Shown: positions 25,289 to 32,776 of the stretch, one piece after another
Layout of the letters: each line of letters opens with the position of its first letter
Position numbering within the stretch: position 1 is the first letter of the stretch
Source of the DNA: Streptomyces aculeolatus
GTDB taxonomy: Bacteria > Actinomycetota > Actinomycetes > Streptomycetales > Streptomycetaceae
Direction: 5' to 3'
Assembly: GCF_020400605.1 (NCBI RefSeq)
Contig: NZ_JAINRD010000039.1
Coordinates: 1 to 46,718 of the forward strand
DNA length: 46,718 bases
The notes under the pieces: generated by a model
The model's database searches: none
Seen by the model: only the letters and a program-made list of their open reading frames with translations
Told to the model about the DNA's origin: nothing
Position numbers and translations under genes: made by a program

Positions 25289-25999
25289 ATGAAGATTTCC
25301 GTGTCCGGTACGTATTCCTCGGGCAAGACCTCGACGGTAATGGCGTTGTCGCACTACACCGGCATGCCGCGCTCGCTGGCCCGCACGATTCGGGAGATCA
25401 TGCCGCAGGCACTGCCGGGGGTGCGGCTGGCGGACGTGACGCCGGCGCAGTTCCTCCAGTTGACCATGCGCCGCCATACCGGGCGTGCCGTGCAAGAGGC
25501 CCTGCTCGGGAACGACTTCATCTCTGATGGATCCTCCCTGCAGGAGTGGCTGTACGGGGAGGGGAGGCTCCGGTACGGCATGAACCCCAACGCCACCGCC
25601 GCGGGCGGGAACGGCCTCGCGGCCACGACCGAGGAGGAGATGGTCTTCTTCGGCAGGGTCGTCGAGCAGTACGGCCAGGTCTTCAAGCAGCACGTCAAGG
25701 CCACCTACGACGCGTATGTCCACCTGCGCCACGAGCTGCCGATCACGGCCGACGGGCACCGGCCGATGAACAACGAGTTCCGCACGACCATCGACACGAT
25801 GCTGCTCGCCACGCTGGAGGAGCTCCAGATCCCGTACCACGTGGTCAGCGGCTCCATGGCGGAGCGGCTGGAGACCATCGCCGGGATCTTCGGGTGGACG
25901 CCCGTGATGGGCACGGCCGAGGCCATCGAGCTGGCCCGGCAGGAGTACGACCGTCAGGACTTCCGTATGGAGCACGAGCGGGCCGCGGCCCGCTCGTGA
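25289..25999 (+). CDS. P-loop kinase/ATPase-like protein (NadR-type AAA_28 family)
   Basis: A 236-residue cytoplasmic protein with an N-terminal Walker A GTYSSGKTS (7-15) and the lid- and base-binding helices of the NadR kinase-like AAA_28 family. Conserved segments include SLARTIREIMPQ and FISDGSSLQEWLYGEGRLRY, whose Asp could serve as Walker B or catalytic base. Related proteins phosphorylate nucleosides or other small molecules, so it may act on a sugar or pathway intermediate. GGAG precedes ATG 25289. It starts the five- to seven-gene plus-strand operon; a truncated paralogue lies at 24065. Confidence 0.75.
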   Translation: MKISVSGTYSSGKTSTVMALSHYTGMPRSLARTIREIMPQALPGVRLADVTPAQFLQLTMRRHTGRAVQEALLGNDFISDGSSLQEWLYGEGRLRYGMNPNATAAGGNGLAATTEEEMVFFGRVVEQYGQVFKQHVKATYDAYVHLRHELPITADGHRPMNNEFRTTIDTMLLATLEELQIPYHVVSGSMAERLETIAGIFGWTPVMGTAEAIELARQEYDRQDFRMEHERAAARS

Positions 26000-26059
26000 A
26001 TCGCCCCTGCACCCGCACGTGAACGGATGCGGCCGCGCATCCTGAGAGGAGAACAATCA

Positions 26060-26656
26060 ATGGTAGCTACACCCAAAATGGCCATTGCCTACCACTCCGG
26101 CAACGGCCATACCGAGGTGCTCGCGCAGTCCGTCCAGGCCGGTGCCAAGAGTGCGGGCGCCGAGGTGTCCATGGTGACCGTCGAGGCCATGGACGATGCC
26201 AAGTGGGCGGTCCTGGACGAGGCCGACGCGATCGTCTTCGGGGCGCCCACCTACATGGGATCGGCGTCTGGGCAGTTCCACAGCTTCGCCCAGACGACCA
26301 ACAAACGCTGGGGGCGGCAGGCGTGGAAGGACAAGCTGGGGTCGGGGTTCACGATCAGTGCCTGCAAGGCGGGCGACAAGGACACCACCCTGGGCTACTT
26401 CGCGACCCTGGGCGCCCAGCACGGGATGATCTGGGTCAGCCTGGGGCTGCTGCCCGGCTGGCACCTCAGCCATGAAAGCGAGGACGACCTGAACCGCCTG
26501 GGCTACTTCAACGGTGCCGCCGGCACCCTGCTGGGCGACCTGCCCCCGGAAGACGTGCACAAGGCGGACATCGCCACGGCCGAGTACCTGGGCGGGCGCG
26601 TCGCCCAGATGACGGCGATCCACCTGGCGGGGCGCGCCGCCCTGGTCGCCCGGTAA
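26060..26656 (+). CDS. Flavodoxin-fold NAD(P)H oxidoreductase (WrbA-like)
   Basis: A 198-residue flavoprotein. The FMN-phosphate loop SGNGHTEVLAQSV is near residues 12-24, IVFGAPTYMGSASGQF follows near 68, and a C-terminal helix contains AEYLGGRVAQM. This is the NADPH-dependent FMN reductase/WrbA superfamily, whose members reduce quinones or other small molecules. In this cluster it is the best candidate for a reductive step, for example on a butenolide or quinone-like intermediate. GAGGAG lies upstream of ATG 26060. It sits 60 bp after the kinase-like gene. Confidence 0.83.
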   Translation: MVATPKMAIAYHSGNGHTEVLAQSVQAGAKSAGAEVSMVTVEAMDDAKWAVLDEADAIVFGAPTYMGSASGQFHSFAQTTNKRWGRQAWKDKLGSGFTISACKAGDKDTTLGYFATLGAQHGMIWVSLGLLPGWHLSHESEDDLNRLGYFNGAAGTLLGDLPPEDVHKADIATAEYLGGRVAQMTAIHLAGRAALVAR

Positions 26657-26687
26657 ACCCACGTCCTATTCAGGTAAGAGAGTTGAC

Positions 26688-27104
26688 ATGACGACAGCGC
26701 AGCAGCGGACGGCCACCGGGGCGATCGTGGACTTGTTCTTCGAGAGGTTCGCGTCGGGCGATCTGCCCGGTCTGCTTGAGTTGTTCGCCGACCGTGTGGA
26801 CTTCCGGGTGGCGGGAAGCCCGGACGTGCCCTGGACGGGCACCCGCTCCACCAAAGAGGAGATCTCCGCGTTCTTCAAGGTCTTCCCCGAGGTGCTCACC
26901 GAGCCGCAGGGCTTTGCCCTCCATGCCCGCCTCACCGACGGGCAGCACGCGGTGGTCCTGGCCGAGTCCGCCTTCGGCGTCCTGGCCACCAAGAAGACCT
27001 TCACCCAAGCCTATGCTCTGCACTTCACCGTCGTCGACGGAAAGATCACGCGCTACCACATGTACGAAGACAGCTACGCCATCGCCGAGGCCTTCACCGC
27101 CTGA
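26688..27104 (+). CDS. NTF2-like/SnoaL-like protein
   Basis: A 138-residue single-domain protein with the cone-shaped NTF2 fold. It has the N-terminal helix (IVDLFFERFASGDLPGLLEL), FADRVDFRVAGSPDVPWTG, a beta sheet ending HFTVVDGKITRYHMYEDS, and a closing helix. Members act as isomerases, cyclases or hydrolases in natural-product pathways. No catalytic assignment is possible. It lies between the flavodoxin-like gene (31-bp gap) and the intact AvrD-like gene. A double-domain relative is at 31195. Confidence 0.85.
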   Translation: MTTAQQRTATGAIVDLFFERFASGDLPGLLELFADRVDFRVAGSPDVPWTGTRSTKEEISAFFKVFPEVLTEPQGFALHARLTDGQHAVVLAESAFGVLATKKTFTQAYALHFTVVDGKITRYHMYEDSYAIAEAFTA

Positions 27105-27174
27105 CGCGGCGAGCGCCGGCCACTCCCGCCGCCGAGCGCGCAGGAGTGGCTCTTCGACGGGAACAGGAGCGCTT

Positions 27175-28176
27175 GTGCCATCCCTCGAATTCGCGTCCAT
27201 CGACGACTTCCTCGGCCCGCGCGACAGCCGATTCCTCGGCGAAGGATTCAAACGGGTCGAACACTCGCTGACCGATCTCACGATATCGCCGGGCGCCGCG
27301 GGCATCGAGGCCGTGGCCCATCTCGCCATGCCCGACGCCTGGTCCCGCAAAGGCGAGCACCAGCAGAAGCCCCATCTCAGCTCCATCGACGTCATGCTCT
27401 TCGCCGCCCAGCTCACCGGCCTGTACGCGGCTCATACGTACGCGCTCGGCCCCGGCGCCCGCTTCGAGGTGCGGTCCGTCGACATGAGGGCCGGTTCGAG
27501 CCCGGACGAGGAGGGCCTGGAGAAGTTCCCGGTGAGCGGCCGGCTCGTCACCGCCGAGACCGGCGGCGAGACGTGGTCGACCACCCTGGACTGCCGCGTC
27601 GGCTCGCTGTCGGCACGGGTGCACGCGGTGCACGGCGCGGGTCACCGCTCGGGCGGCACCCGCAAGACGTACCACCTGGCGCAGGAGCTGCCCGGCCCTT
27701 GGAACGACCGGCCCTACGGCGTCCCGTGCGGTGCGCGGCAGCAGTTGCTCACCGGGGTGAACGTCACGGGCGACGGCGAGGAGAGCCTTCAGGCGTCCGC
27801 TCGGGTCGCGCTGATCCCGGACGGGGCGGAGGCCGTCCGGGACGATGCACGGGCCACCATGCTCGACGCCTTCCTCGTCGCCATGCAGCTCGGTCAGGTC
27901 CTGCTCTACACGCTGGACGGTCTCGACCGGGCCGACAGCAACAACCTCTGGATGCGGCGCGCCAGCATCACGGCCGGCACGAGCGCGCCGCCGGTCCGGG
28001 GCGACGACGCGGTGACGGCCCGGCTCGAGCAGGCCCGGGTGCTGCCCTCTGCGTCCGGCACCTGGCGGTCCGCCGAGCTGAGCGGCGCCCTGCACGGCAT
28101 ACAGGCCCGGGCGTCCGTCGTGCATCTACTCGGCTCATCGCCGGAGCACGGCGTTCGGGGAGGTGCGGGGCGATGA
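27175..28176 (+). CDS. AvrD-like protein, intact copy
   Basis: A 333-residue protein that I assign to the AvrD family from its opening SIDDFLGPRDSRFLGEGFKR and the block AMPDAWSRKGEHQQKPHLSS followed by IDVMLFAAQL. AvrD of Pseudomonas syringae directs synthesis of the syringolides, acyl-glycosidic lactones made from a beta-ketoacyl chain and a sugar. The chain appears to be a twofold repeat: PHLSSIDVMLFAAQLTGLY near 67-84 resembles ATMLDAFLVAMQLGQVLLY near 227-245. GTG 27175 has an AGGAG. Its stop overlaps the KAS III relic as ATGA. The family call is from memory of the motif. Confidence 0.65.
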   Translation: MPSLEFASIDDFLGPRDSRFLGEGFKRVEHSLTDLTISPGAAGIEAVAHLAMPDAWSRKGEHQQKPHLSSIDVMLFAAQLTGLYAAHTYALGPGARFEVRSVDMRAGSSPDEEGLEKFPVSGRLVTAETGGETWSTTLDCRVGSLSARVHAVHGAGHRSGGTRKTYHLAQELPGPWNDRPYGVPCGARQQLLTGVNVTGDGEESLQASARVALIPDGAEAVRDDARATMLDAFLVAMQLGQVLLYTLDGLDRADSNNLWMRRASITAGTSAPPVRGDDAVTARLEQARVLPSASGTWRSAELSGALHGIQARASVVHLLGSSPEHGVRGGAGR

Positions 28177-28540
28177 GCAGGCCCGCCGCCGTCCTCACCG
28201 GGCTAGGGCCTGTCGTTTGGATCTTGTGGCGCAGTCCTCGTCGGCCGTACTCGCCAAGGCCGGCTGGGGCGTTGACGAAGTCGACCATGTGGTTGGCCAC
28301 CAGGCGAACCTGCACATCCTGCATGCGCTGGCCCGAGAGCTGGGCGTGGGCAGGGAACGCCTGGTCTGCCATATCGACCAGGTGGGCAACACCTCGGCCG
28401 CCTCCATTCCGCTGGCGCTGGCGGATGCCGCCGCAAAGGGCCATTTCCAGCTCCATGACCGGCTGCTCCTGACCGCCTTCGGGGCCGGCCTGGCTTGGGC
28501 TTCCGCCGCGATCACCTGGCCGGAGATCACCCTCGCCTGA
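28173..28540 (+). pseudogene. KAS III relic (N-terminal 12 codons plus C-terminal third)
   Basis: ATG 28173 overlaps the AvrD-like stop and encodes MSRPAAVLTGLG, a normal KAS III start. It is joined directly to a C-terminal part in another frame (VLAKAGWGVDEVDHVVGHQA through GNTSAASIPLAL to ITLA, stop at 28538-28540). About 225 residues corresponding to 13-236 of the intact copy, including the active Cys, are gone; the His and Asn of the triad remain. The junction carries a CTAG and an IS-end-like sequence. No product is expected to be active. Confidence 0.8.
28203..28226. mobile_element. Possible insertion-sequence end left at the KAS III deletion junction
   Basis: CTAG (28203-28206) followed by GGCCTGTCGTTTGGATCTTG sits exactly at the breakpoint inside the KAS III relic and fits neither the N- nor the C-terminal coding part. 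CTAG is a known YTAR-type target duplication of IS5-group elements, and the following bases resemble the terminus of such elements as I remember them from Streptomyces. No transposase is present, so this is at most a scar. Confidence 0.35.
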
Positions 28541-28707
28541 CCGTCACCGACTTCCAGAGCCTCGACCTGGATTCCCTGGTCCTGATCGAGCTGGCCGTGA
28601 TCCTGAAGAAGCAGTACGGCGTCGAGGTGGACGGCAAGGAACTGGCCGCCGCCGGGACCGCCGCCAAGGCCGCCGCACCGGTGTCCAAGAAGACCGCGCA
28701 CAGCTAA
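28537..28707 (+). pseudogene. Acyl carrier protein lacking helix I (5'-truncated)
   Basis: The frame TDFQSLDLDSLVLIELAVIL aligns with the phosphopantetheine site of the intact ACP (DSLVLVELAV), with the Ser present, and ends at TAA 28705-28707. The helix-I segment (about the first 24 residues) is missing, and no ATG or GTG with a ribosome-binding site precedes it. The only in-frame openings are CTG 28537 and TTG 28495, inside the KAS III relic. The end is Lys/Ala-rich. It is most likely a 5' deletion product, though translation coupled to the KAS III stop cannot be excluded. Confidence 0.65.
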
Positions 28708-28727
28708 GCCGTACAAGGAGGACGCAC

Positions 28728-29609
28728 ATGTCCGCACAAGCCGACATCGAAACGGTCCACTCGGCCATCGAGGAGGCCGCCGGCCTGCTGAACCTGACCT
28801 GCTCGCCCGGCACGGTCCGGCCGATCCTGGAAGCGTTCGGGCCGTTCGAGGGCGGGGTCATCTTCAGCGCGTCGGCCGGCGAGGGCCACGCGGGAGATCT
28901 CGACCTCACCATCCAGGTGCCCCGGGCGATAGACGATCCCTATACCCATGCGCTGAAGCACGGATTCGTCCCGCACACCGACCATCCCGTCAGTACCCTG
29001 CTCTCCGACCTCAAGGAGCACGTCTCCGTCGACGAATGCCTCATCGACTTCGGGGTCATCGCCGGATTCAACAAGATCTACGTGCACTTCCCCCGTGACC
29101 TGCAGGGGGTGGCACAGCTCGCCGCCCTCCCCTCCATGCCGCGCGCGCTGGCCGACAACGCCGAATTCTTCGCCCGGCACGGCCTGGAGAACGTCGCGAT
29201 GCTCTCTATCGACTACCACAAGCGGACCATCAACCCGTTCTTCACGTTCCCGAAAGGCCTTGAGGCCAAGACCATTTCGTCGCTCCTGCACGAGTTCGGG
29301 GTGGTGGAGCCGGACGAAGAACTGGTGGAATCCTCGAGCAAGATCTTCCGGGCCTACCCCACCCTCGGCTGGGAATCCTCGAAGATCGACCGCATCAGCT
29401 TCGCCCGCAGCCTGGACCTGCCGACCATCCGGCCCCGGGTGGAGCCGGAGATCGTGCGGTTCGTGACGGGCACGCCGTACACCTACGACGGCGAGCGGTT
29501 CAGCATCTCGATCGTCAAATGGTCGCCCGACGACACGTGGTTCAACGTCGGTTCCTACTTCCAGTTCGGCCCGATCCAGCGGGCAGTACTGGGCAAGGTC
29601 CTCAGATGA
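28728..29609 (+). CDS. NphB/CloQ-type ABBA aromatic prenyltransferase
   Basis: A 293-residue soluble prenyltransferase of the ABBA (PT-barrel) family, which transfers a prenyl group from GPP, DMAPP or FPP to a small, usually aromatic acceptor. Recognisable blocks match NphB by memory: IEEAAGLLNLTCSPGTVRPIL near the N-terminus, LTIQVPRAIDDPYTHAL, LAALPSMPRALADNAEFFAR, SIDYHKRTIN and YPTLGWESSKIDRISFA. A strong AAGGAGG lies upstream of ATG 28728. It ends the plus-strand operon, 20 bp after the ACP relic. No aromatic-ring-forming enzyme is in the window. Confidence 0.9.
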   Translation: MSAQADIETVHSAIEEAAGLLNLTCSPGTVRPILEAFGPFEGGVIFSASAGEGHAGDLDLTIQVPRAIDDPYTHALKHGFVPHTDHPVSTLLSDLKEHVSVDECLIDFGVIAGFNKIYVHFPRDLQGVAQLAALPSMPRALADNAEFFARHGLENVAMLSIDYHKRTINPFFTFPKGLEAKTISSLLHEFGVVEPDEELVESSSKIFRAYPTLGWESSKIDRISFARSLDLPTIRPRVEPEIVRFVTGTPYTYDGERFSISIVKWSPDDTWFNVGSYFQFGPIQRAVLGKVLR

Positions 29610-29630
29610 ATGCCGTGCCGTAGGCCGCGG

Positions 29631-31160
29631 TCACCGGTTGGGGGCGGGGTCGACAGCCTCCTCACTGGTGGCCGCCTCGGCTGCTTCGGCGAGCGGGTCG
29701 CGGGTTTCGGCGCTCACCTTTTCCAGCAGCGCCAGGATGGCCACGGCGGCGGCGATGAGTACGGCGGCGCCGATGCGGAAGGCCAGTGCGTATCCGTCGG
29801 TCTGGGCCACTTGCGGGGACGTGCCGTCCTCGATGTGGTCGGTGACGTAGCGGAAGGCGATGGGGACCAGGGTGGCCAGGCCGAGGGCCGCGCCGGTCTG
29901 CTGCATGGCGGTCTGGACGCCGGAGGCCAGGCCGGAGTCCTGGCCGGTGACGCCGTGCAGTGCTCCGTTGATGAGGGCGGGGAAGGCGAGGCCGTTGAAG
30001 AAGCCGAACAGGATCAGGCCGGGCATGAAGCCGCTGGTGAAGGTGGCGTCGGCGGAGAAGCTGGCGGCGGCGAGGAGGAGGGCCGCGGCGCCGCCGAAGA
30101 AGGCGGTGGCCATCACCGCTTTCACGCCGATGCGGGGCATGAGCACGGTGGAGGCGCCCGCGCCGACGACCGCCATGATGGTCAGGGGGATGTAGGCGAG
30201 GCCCGTCTTCATCGGGGAGTAGTCGTGGACCTGCTGGACGTACAGCGTGAACAGGAACATGTAGGTGAAGAACGCCGCGAAGATGGCGACGCTGACCACG
30301 TTGGTGGTCACGCGGGTGCGGTTGGCGAAGAACCGCAGGGGGATCATCGGGTCCGCGGTGCGGGCCTCCCAGACGACCATGAAAACCAGCAGGGCCAGGC
30401 CGCCGAGCAGCGGCAGTAGTACGTCGCCCGAGCCCCAGGAGTGTTCGGCGGCCTGGAGCAGGCCGTAGACCACTGCGACCAGGCCGCCGGTGGCGGAGAG
30501 CGCCCCGACCGTATCCAGGCGGCGGCTCTTGCCGGTCATGCGGCTCTCGGCCATCACGCGCGGCACCAGGATCAGCGCGATGACCGCGATGGGGATGTTC
30601 ACGAAGAAGATCCAGCGCCAGTTGATCAGGTCGGTGACCGTGCCGCCGACGACCGAGCCGACCGCTCCGGCCACCGCCGACAGGCCGCCCCAGATGCCCA
30701 GGGCCTTCATCCGTTCGCTGCGGTCGGGGAAGAGCACGGGGATCAGGCCGAGTGCCGCGGGCCCGGCCAGGGCCTCACCCAGGCCCTGGACGAAGCGGCT
30801 GGCGACGAGCATCCCGGAGTTGGCCGCGGCACCGCAGGCGGCCGAGGCCACGCCGAAGACCAGCACGCCGGCCATGAACATGCGCCGGCGGCCGAACAGG
30901 TCGGCCAGGCGCCCGCCCAGCAGCAGGAACCCGCCGGCCACCAGGACGTAGGCGTTGACCACCCAGGCCAGACCCTCGGGGGAGAAGTCCAGGCTGGACT
31001 GGATATCGGGGAGGGCGACATTCACAATCGTGATATCCATGACGAGCATGAACTGCATGGCCGCCACCACGGCCAGCGCCAGCCACCGCCGCGGGTCCCC
31101 GCCGGCCGGCCCGCCGGCCCCGCCCGACCCGCCTCGTAAATCTTTGTCCACGGAACTCAT
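29631..31160 (-). CDS. DHA2-type MFS multidrug/product exporter (14 TMS)
   Basis: A 509-residue EmrB/QacA-type drug:proton antiporter. Motif D1-like MDITIVNVALPDIQ in the first helix and GGRLADLFGRRRMF between helices 2 and 3 (motif A) are clear. The pattern of about 14 hydrophobic segments runs to the C-terminal polar tail. It is the second gene of a minus-strand pair (34 bp after the double NTF2-like gene) and is convergent with the prenyltransferase. It is probably the exporter of the cluster product. Confidence 0.92.
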   Translation of the reverse strand: MSSVDKDLRGGSGGAGGPAGGDPRRWLALAVVAAMQFMLVMDITIVNVALPDIQSSLDFSPEGLAWVVNAYVLVAGGFLLLGGRLADLFGRRRMFMAGVLVFGVASAACGAAANSGMLVASRFVQGLGEALAGPAALGLIPVLFPDRSERMKALGIWGGLSAVAGAVGSVVGGTVTDLINWRWIFFVNIPIAVIALILVPRVMAESRMTGKSRRLDTVGALSATGGLVAVVYGLLQAAEHSWGSGDVLLPLLGGLALLVFMVVWEARTADPMIPLRFFANRTRVTTNVVSVAIFAAFFTYMFLFTLYVQQVHDYSPMKTGLAYIPLTIMAVVGAGASTVLMPRIGVKAVMATAFFGGAAALLLAAASFSADATFTSGFMPGLILFGFFNGLAFPALINGALHGVTGQDSGLASGVQTAMQQTGAALGLATLVPIAFRYVTDHIEDGTSPQVAQTDGYALAFRIGAAVLIAAAVAILALLEKVSAETRDPLAEAAEAATSEEAVDPAPNR

Positions 31161-31194
31161 TGCCTTGCGTCTCCTCTGAGTGATCTGTTGCCGC

Positions 31195-32004
31195 TCACCG
31201 CGGCTGCGGGCCGGGCAGCGCGTCGACGACGTCCTGGAAGCGACGTGGGTCGAAGTAGTCGTGGCACGCGCTTATCAGCCCGTCCCGGAAGCGGAAGAGG
31301 GCGATGTTCTCGCCGGCGTATGCCGAACCGCCGCGGAGCGTTGCGCGGACCTTGTACTGCACGCAGACCGTATCGGAGCCCGCCGCCGGGTGCACACCCG
31401 TCAGCTCGGTCTCGGCCTTCTCGTACACCGCGAACAGCCGCCGGTAGGCCGCGGCGATCTCGCTCCTGCCCTCGATCAGGGACGCAAGCCCCTGCGGCGC
31501 GTACGGCATGGTGAGCGTCCCGTGCTCGTGCCACAGCTCGCCCCACGCCTGGAAGTCCCTCTCCTGCAACAGCTCGAAGAAGCGGCGCACCGCCCCGGCC
31601 CGGGCGGAGAAGACCGTCAGGAACGCGGCGGTGTCCACGTGCTCCGAGAACTCCGCGATCCGGCCCTGCTCAAGGCGGAAGAGCGAGGCCCCCCGGTTGC
31701 GGTAGGTGCCACCGGCGAGCAGATCGACCTCCATCGTCCAGGTGGCCAGCACCTTCTGCGGGTCCGCCATCGGCTCGGCGTCCCACGTCAGCCGTACCTC
31801 GCCGAACAACGCGAAGAACCCGCCCAGTCCGGCCACGATGACATCGCGCCCGGCGAACTCACCGGGCACACCGTCCGGGGTGGTCGGCACCCGGTACACC
31901 GCATCCGCCGTCCAGAGTTCCGCGAACGCGTCGATGTCCTTGGCCCGCAGGGCACGGTAGAAGTCATCCACGACACGAAGGCCGTGGCTGTGCTGCTCGG
32001 TCAT
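31195..32004 (-). CDS. Double SnoaL-like/NTF2-fold protein
   Basis: A 269-residue protein made of two NTF2-fold domains. The first spans about 5-130 (RVVDDFYRALRAKDIDAFAE, FAGRDVIVAGLGGFF, EFSEHVDTAAFL). The second spans about 135-265 (AVRRFFELLQERDFQAWGEL, IEGRSEIAAAYRRLF, ACHDYFDP). Domain-fused SnoaL-like proteins are often cyclases or isomerases in secondary metabolism. It probably shares a transcript with the exporter gene downstream. Together with the single-domain gene at 26688 the island has three NTF2 folds. Confidence 0.83.
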   Translation of the reverse strand: MTEQHSHGLRVVDDFYRALRAKDIDAFAELWTADAVYRVPTTPDGVPGEFAGRDVIVAGLGGFFALFGEVRLTWDAEPMADPQKVLATWTMEVDLLAGGTYRNRGASLFRLEQGRIAEFSEHVDTAAFLTVFSARAGAVRRFFELLQERDFQAWGELWHEHGTLTMPYAPQGLASLIEGRSEIAAAYRRLFAVYEKAETELTGVHPAAGSDTVCVQYKVRATLRGGSAYAGENIALFRFRDGLISACHDYFDPRRFQDVVDALPGPQPR

Positions 32005-32360
32005 GAGGCGATGTGCTCCTTACCGGTAGCGAATGGCGGGGGTTTCCCGCGGTGCATCCCTGGTCCGCTGGCCCATGGCCGGGTAGAGCGGGGCCGGAGA
32101 CCCGTGATGGTACGGCCGAGGACTTCGGGCGACGGCGGGCGCATTGATCCGTGCGCGGCATCAAGATACCGCCCTGCTACTCGCGTTCCGCTCAAGTGCC
32201 GCGTGGGTACCGAATCGAGTGAGAGCCGAGCCGCAGCGCATCCGCCCCACCAACGGCGAGGTCGTGCCCGACTCAGGGCGAGCGCGAGTGAAGGCACCGG
32301 TGTCCGAGACCGCGCAGGCGCTGTGCGGCAATCACTACGGTCGCCTTAGCGAGGGCCGGG
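32005..32360. other. Upstream region of the exporter pair, no intact gene
   Basis: About 360 bp at the right boundary of the island. It should hold the promoter for the double NTF2-like gene. Open frames crossing it have no family resemblance. It runs directly into the HxlR relic. Confidence 0.35.
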
Positions 32361-32520
32361 GTGCCCCGCCGGGTCGAGTACGAGCTGACGGACCTGGGGC
32401 GCACGCTGCTGCCGGCGATCGCGTCGCTGACCACCTGGGCGGAGAAGCACGGTGCGGCGGTGATCGAGGCGCTCGACGGGCACGGCGCACTCGACGGGGC
32501 CGGCGGTTCCGGCGATGCTC
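32361..32520 (+). pseudogene. HxlR-family regulator fragment
   Basis: The frame beginning VPRRVEYELTDLGRTLLPAI and continuing ASLTTWAEKHGAAVIEALDG matches the wing and last helix of HxlR regulators (R-V-E-Y-x-L-T-x-L-G). The helix-turn-helix half is missing upstream, and the sequence beyond about 32520 becomes Gly/Pro-rich without homology. It is a 5'-truncated relic, perhaps of a former local regulator. Confidence 0.6.
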
Positions 32521-32715
32521 CCGGGGCCGGCGGAAGCCCCGGCCCGCGCCTCCGCCCGACCCCCGCTCCCCTGCTCTGCCGGCCCTCCTCCCTCAGCCCT
32601 CGGGCGCCCTTCCCGCCGCCCCCGCCGCCCTGTTCGCGGCGGGCGGCGGCTGCTGCCGTTCGCTGCACGACTCTTGAGCTGTCCGACCCGTCGATCTAGG
32701 ATTTTCGACAAGTCC

Positions 32716-32735
32716 TGATTGAAACGTTTCAATCA
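32716..32735. promoter_or_regulatory. LacI-type operator, perfect 20-bp palindrome
   Basis: TGATTGAAACGTTTCAATCA is a perfect dyad with the central AACGTT of LacI-family operators. It lies 41 bases upstream of the alpha-L-rhamnosidase start, where a repressor would block the promoter. No LacI gene is present within the window. Confidence 0.8.
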
Positions 32736-32776
32736 TCGGGCGCCGGACACGCCATCCTCAAAGCAAGGGACGTGCG

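Noticed and set aside
23083..28176. AfsA-type (A-factor) butenolide synthase
   Set aside because: The characteristic AfsA hotdog motifs and a nearby gamma-butyrolactone receptor gene are absent; the N-terminal F-L-G-E-G-F-K-R-V pattern fits the AvrD family better.
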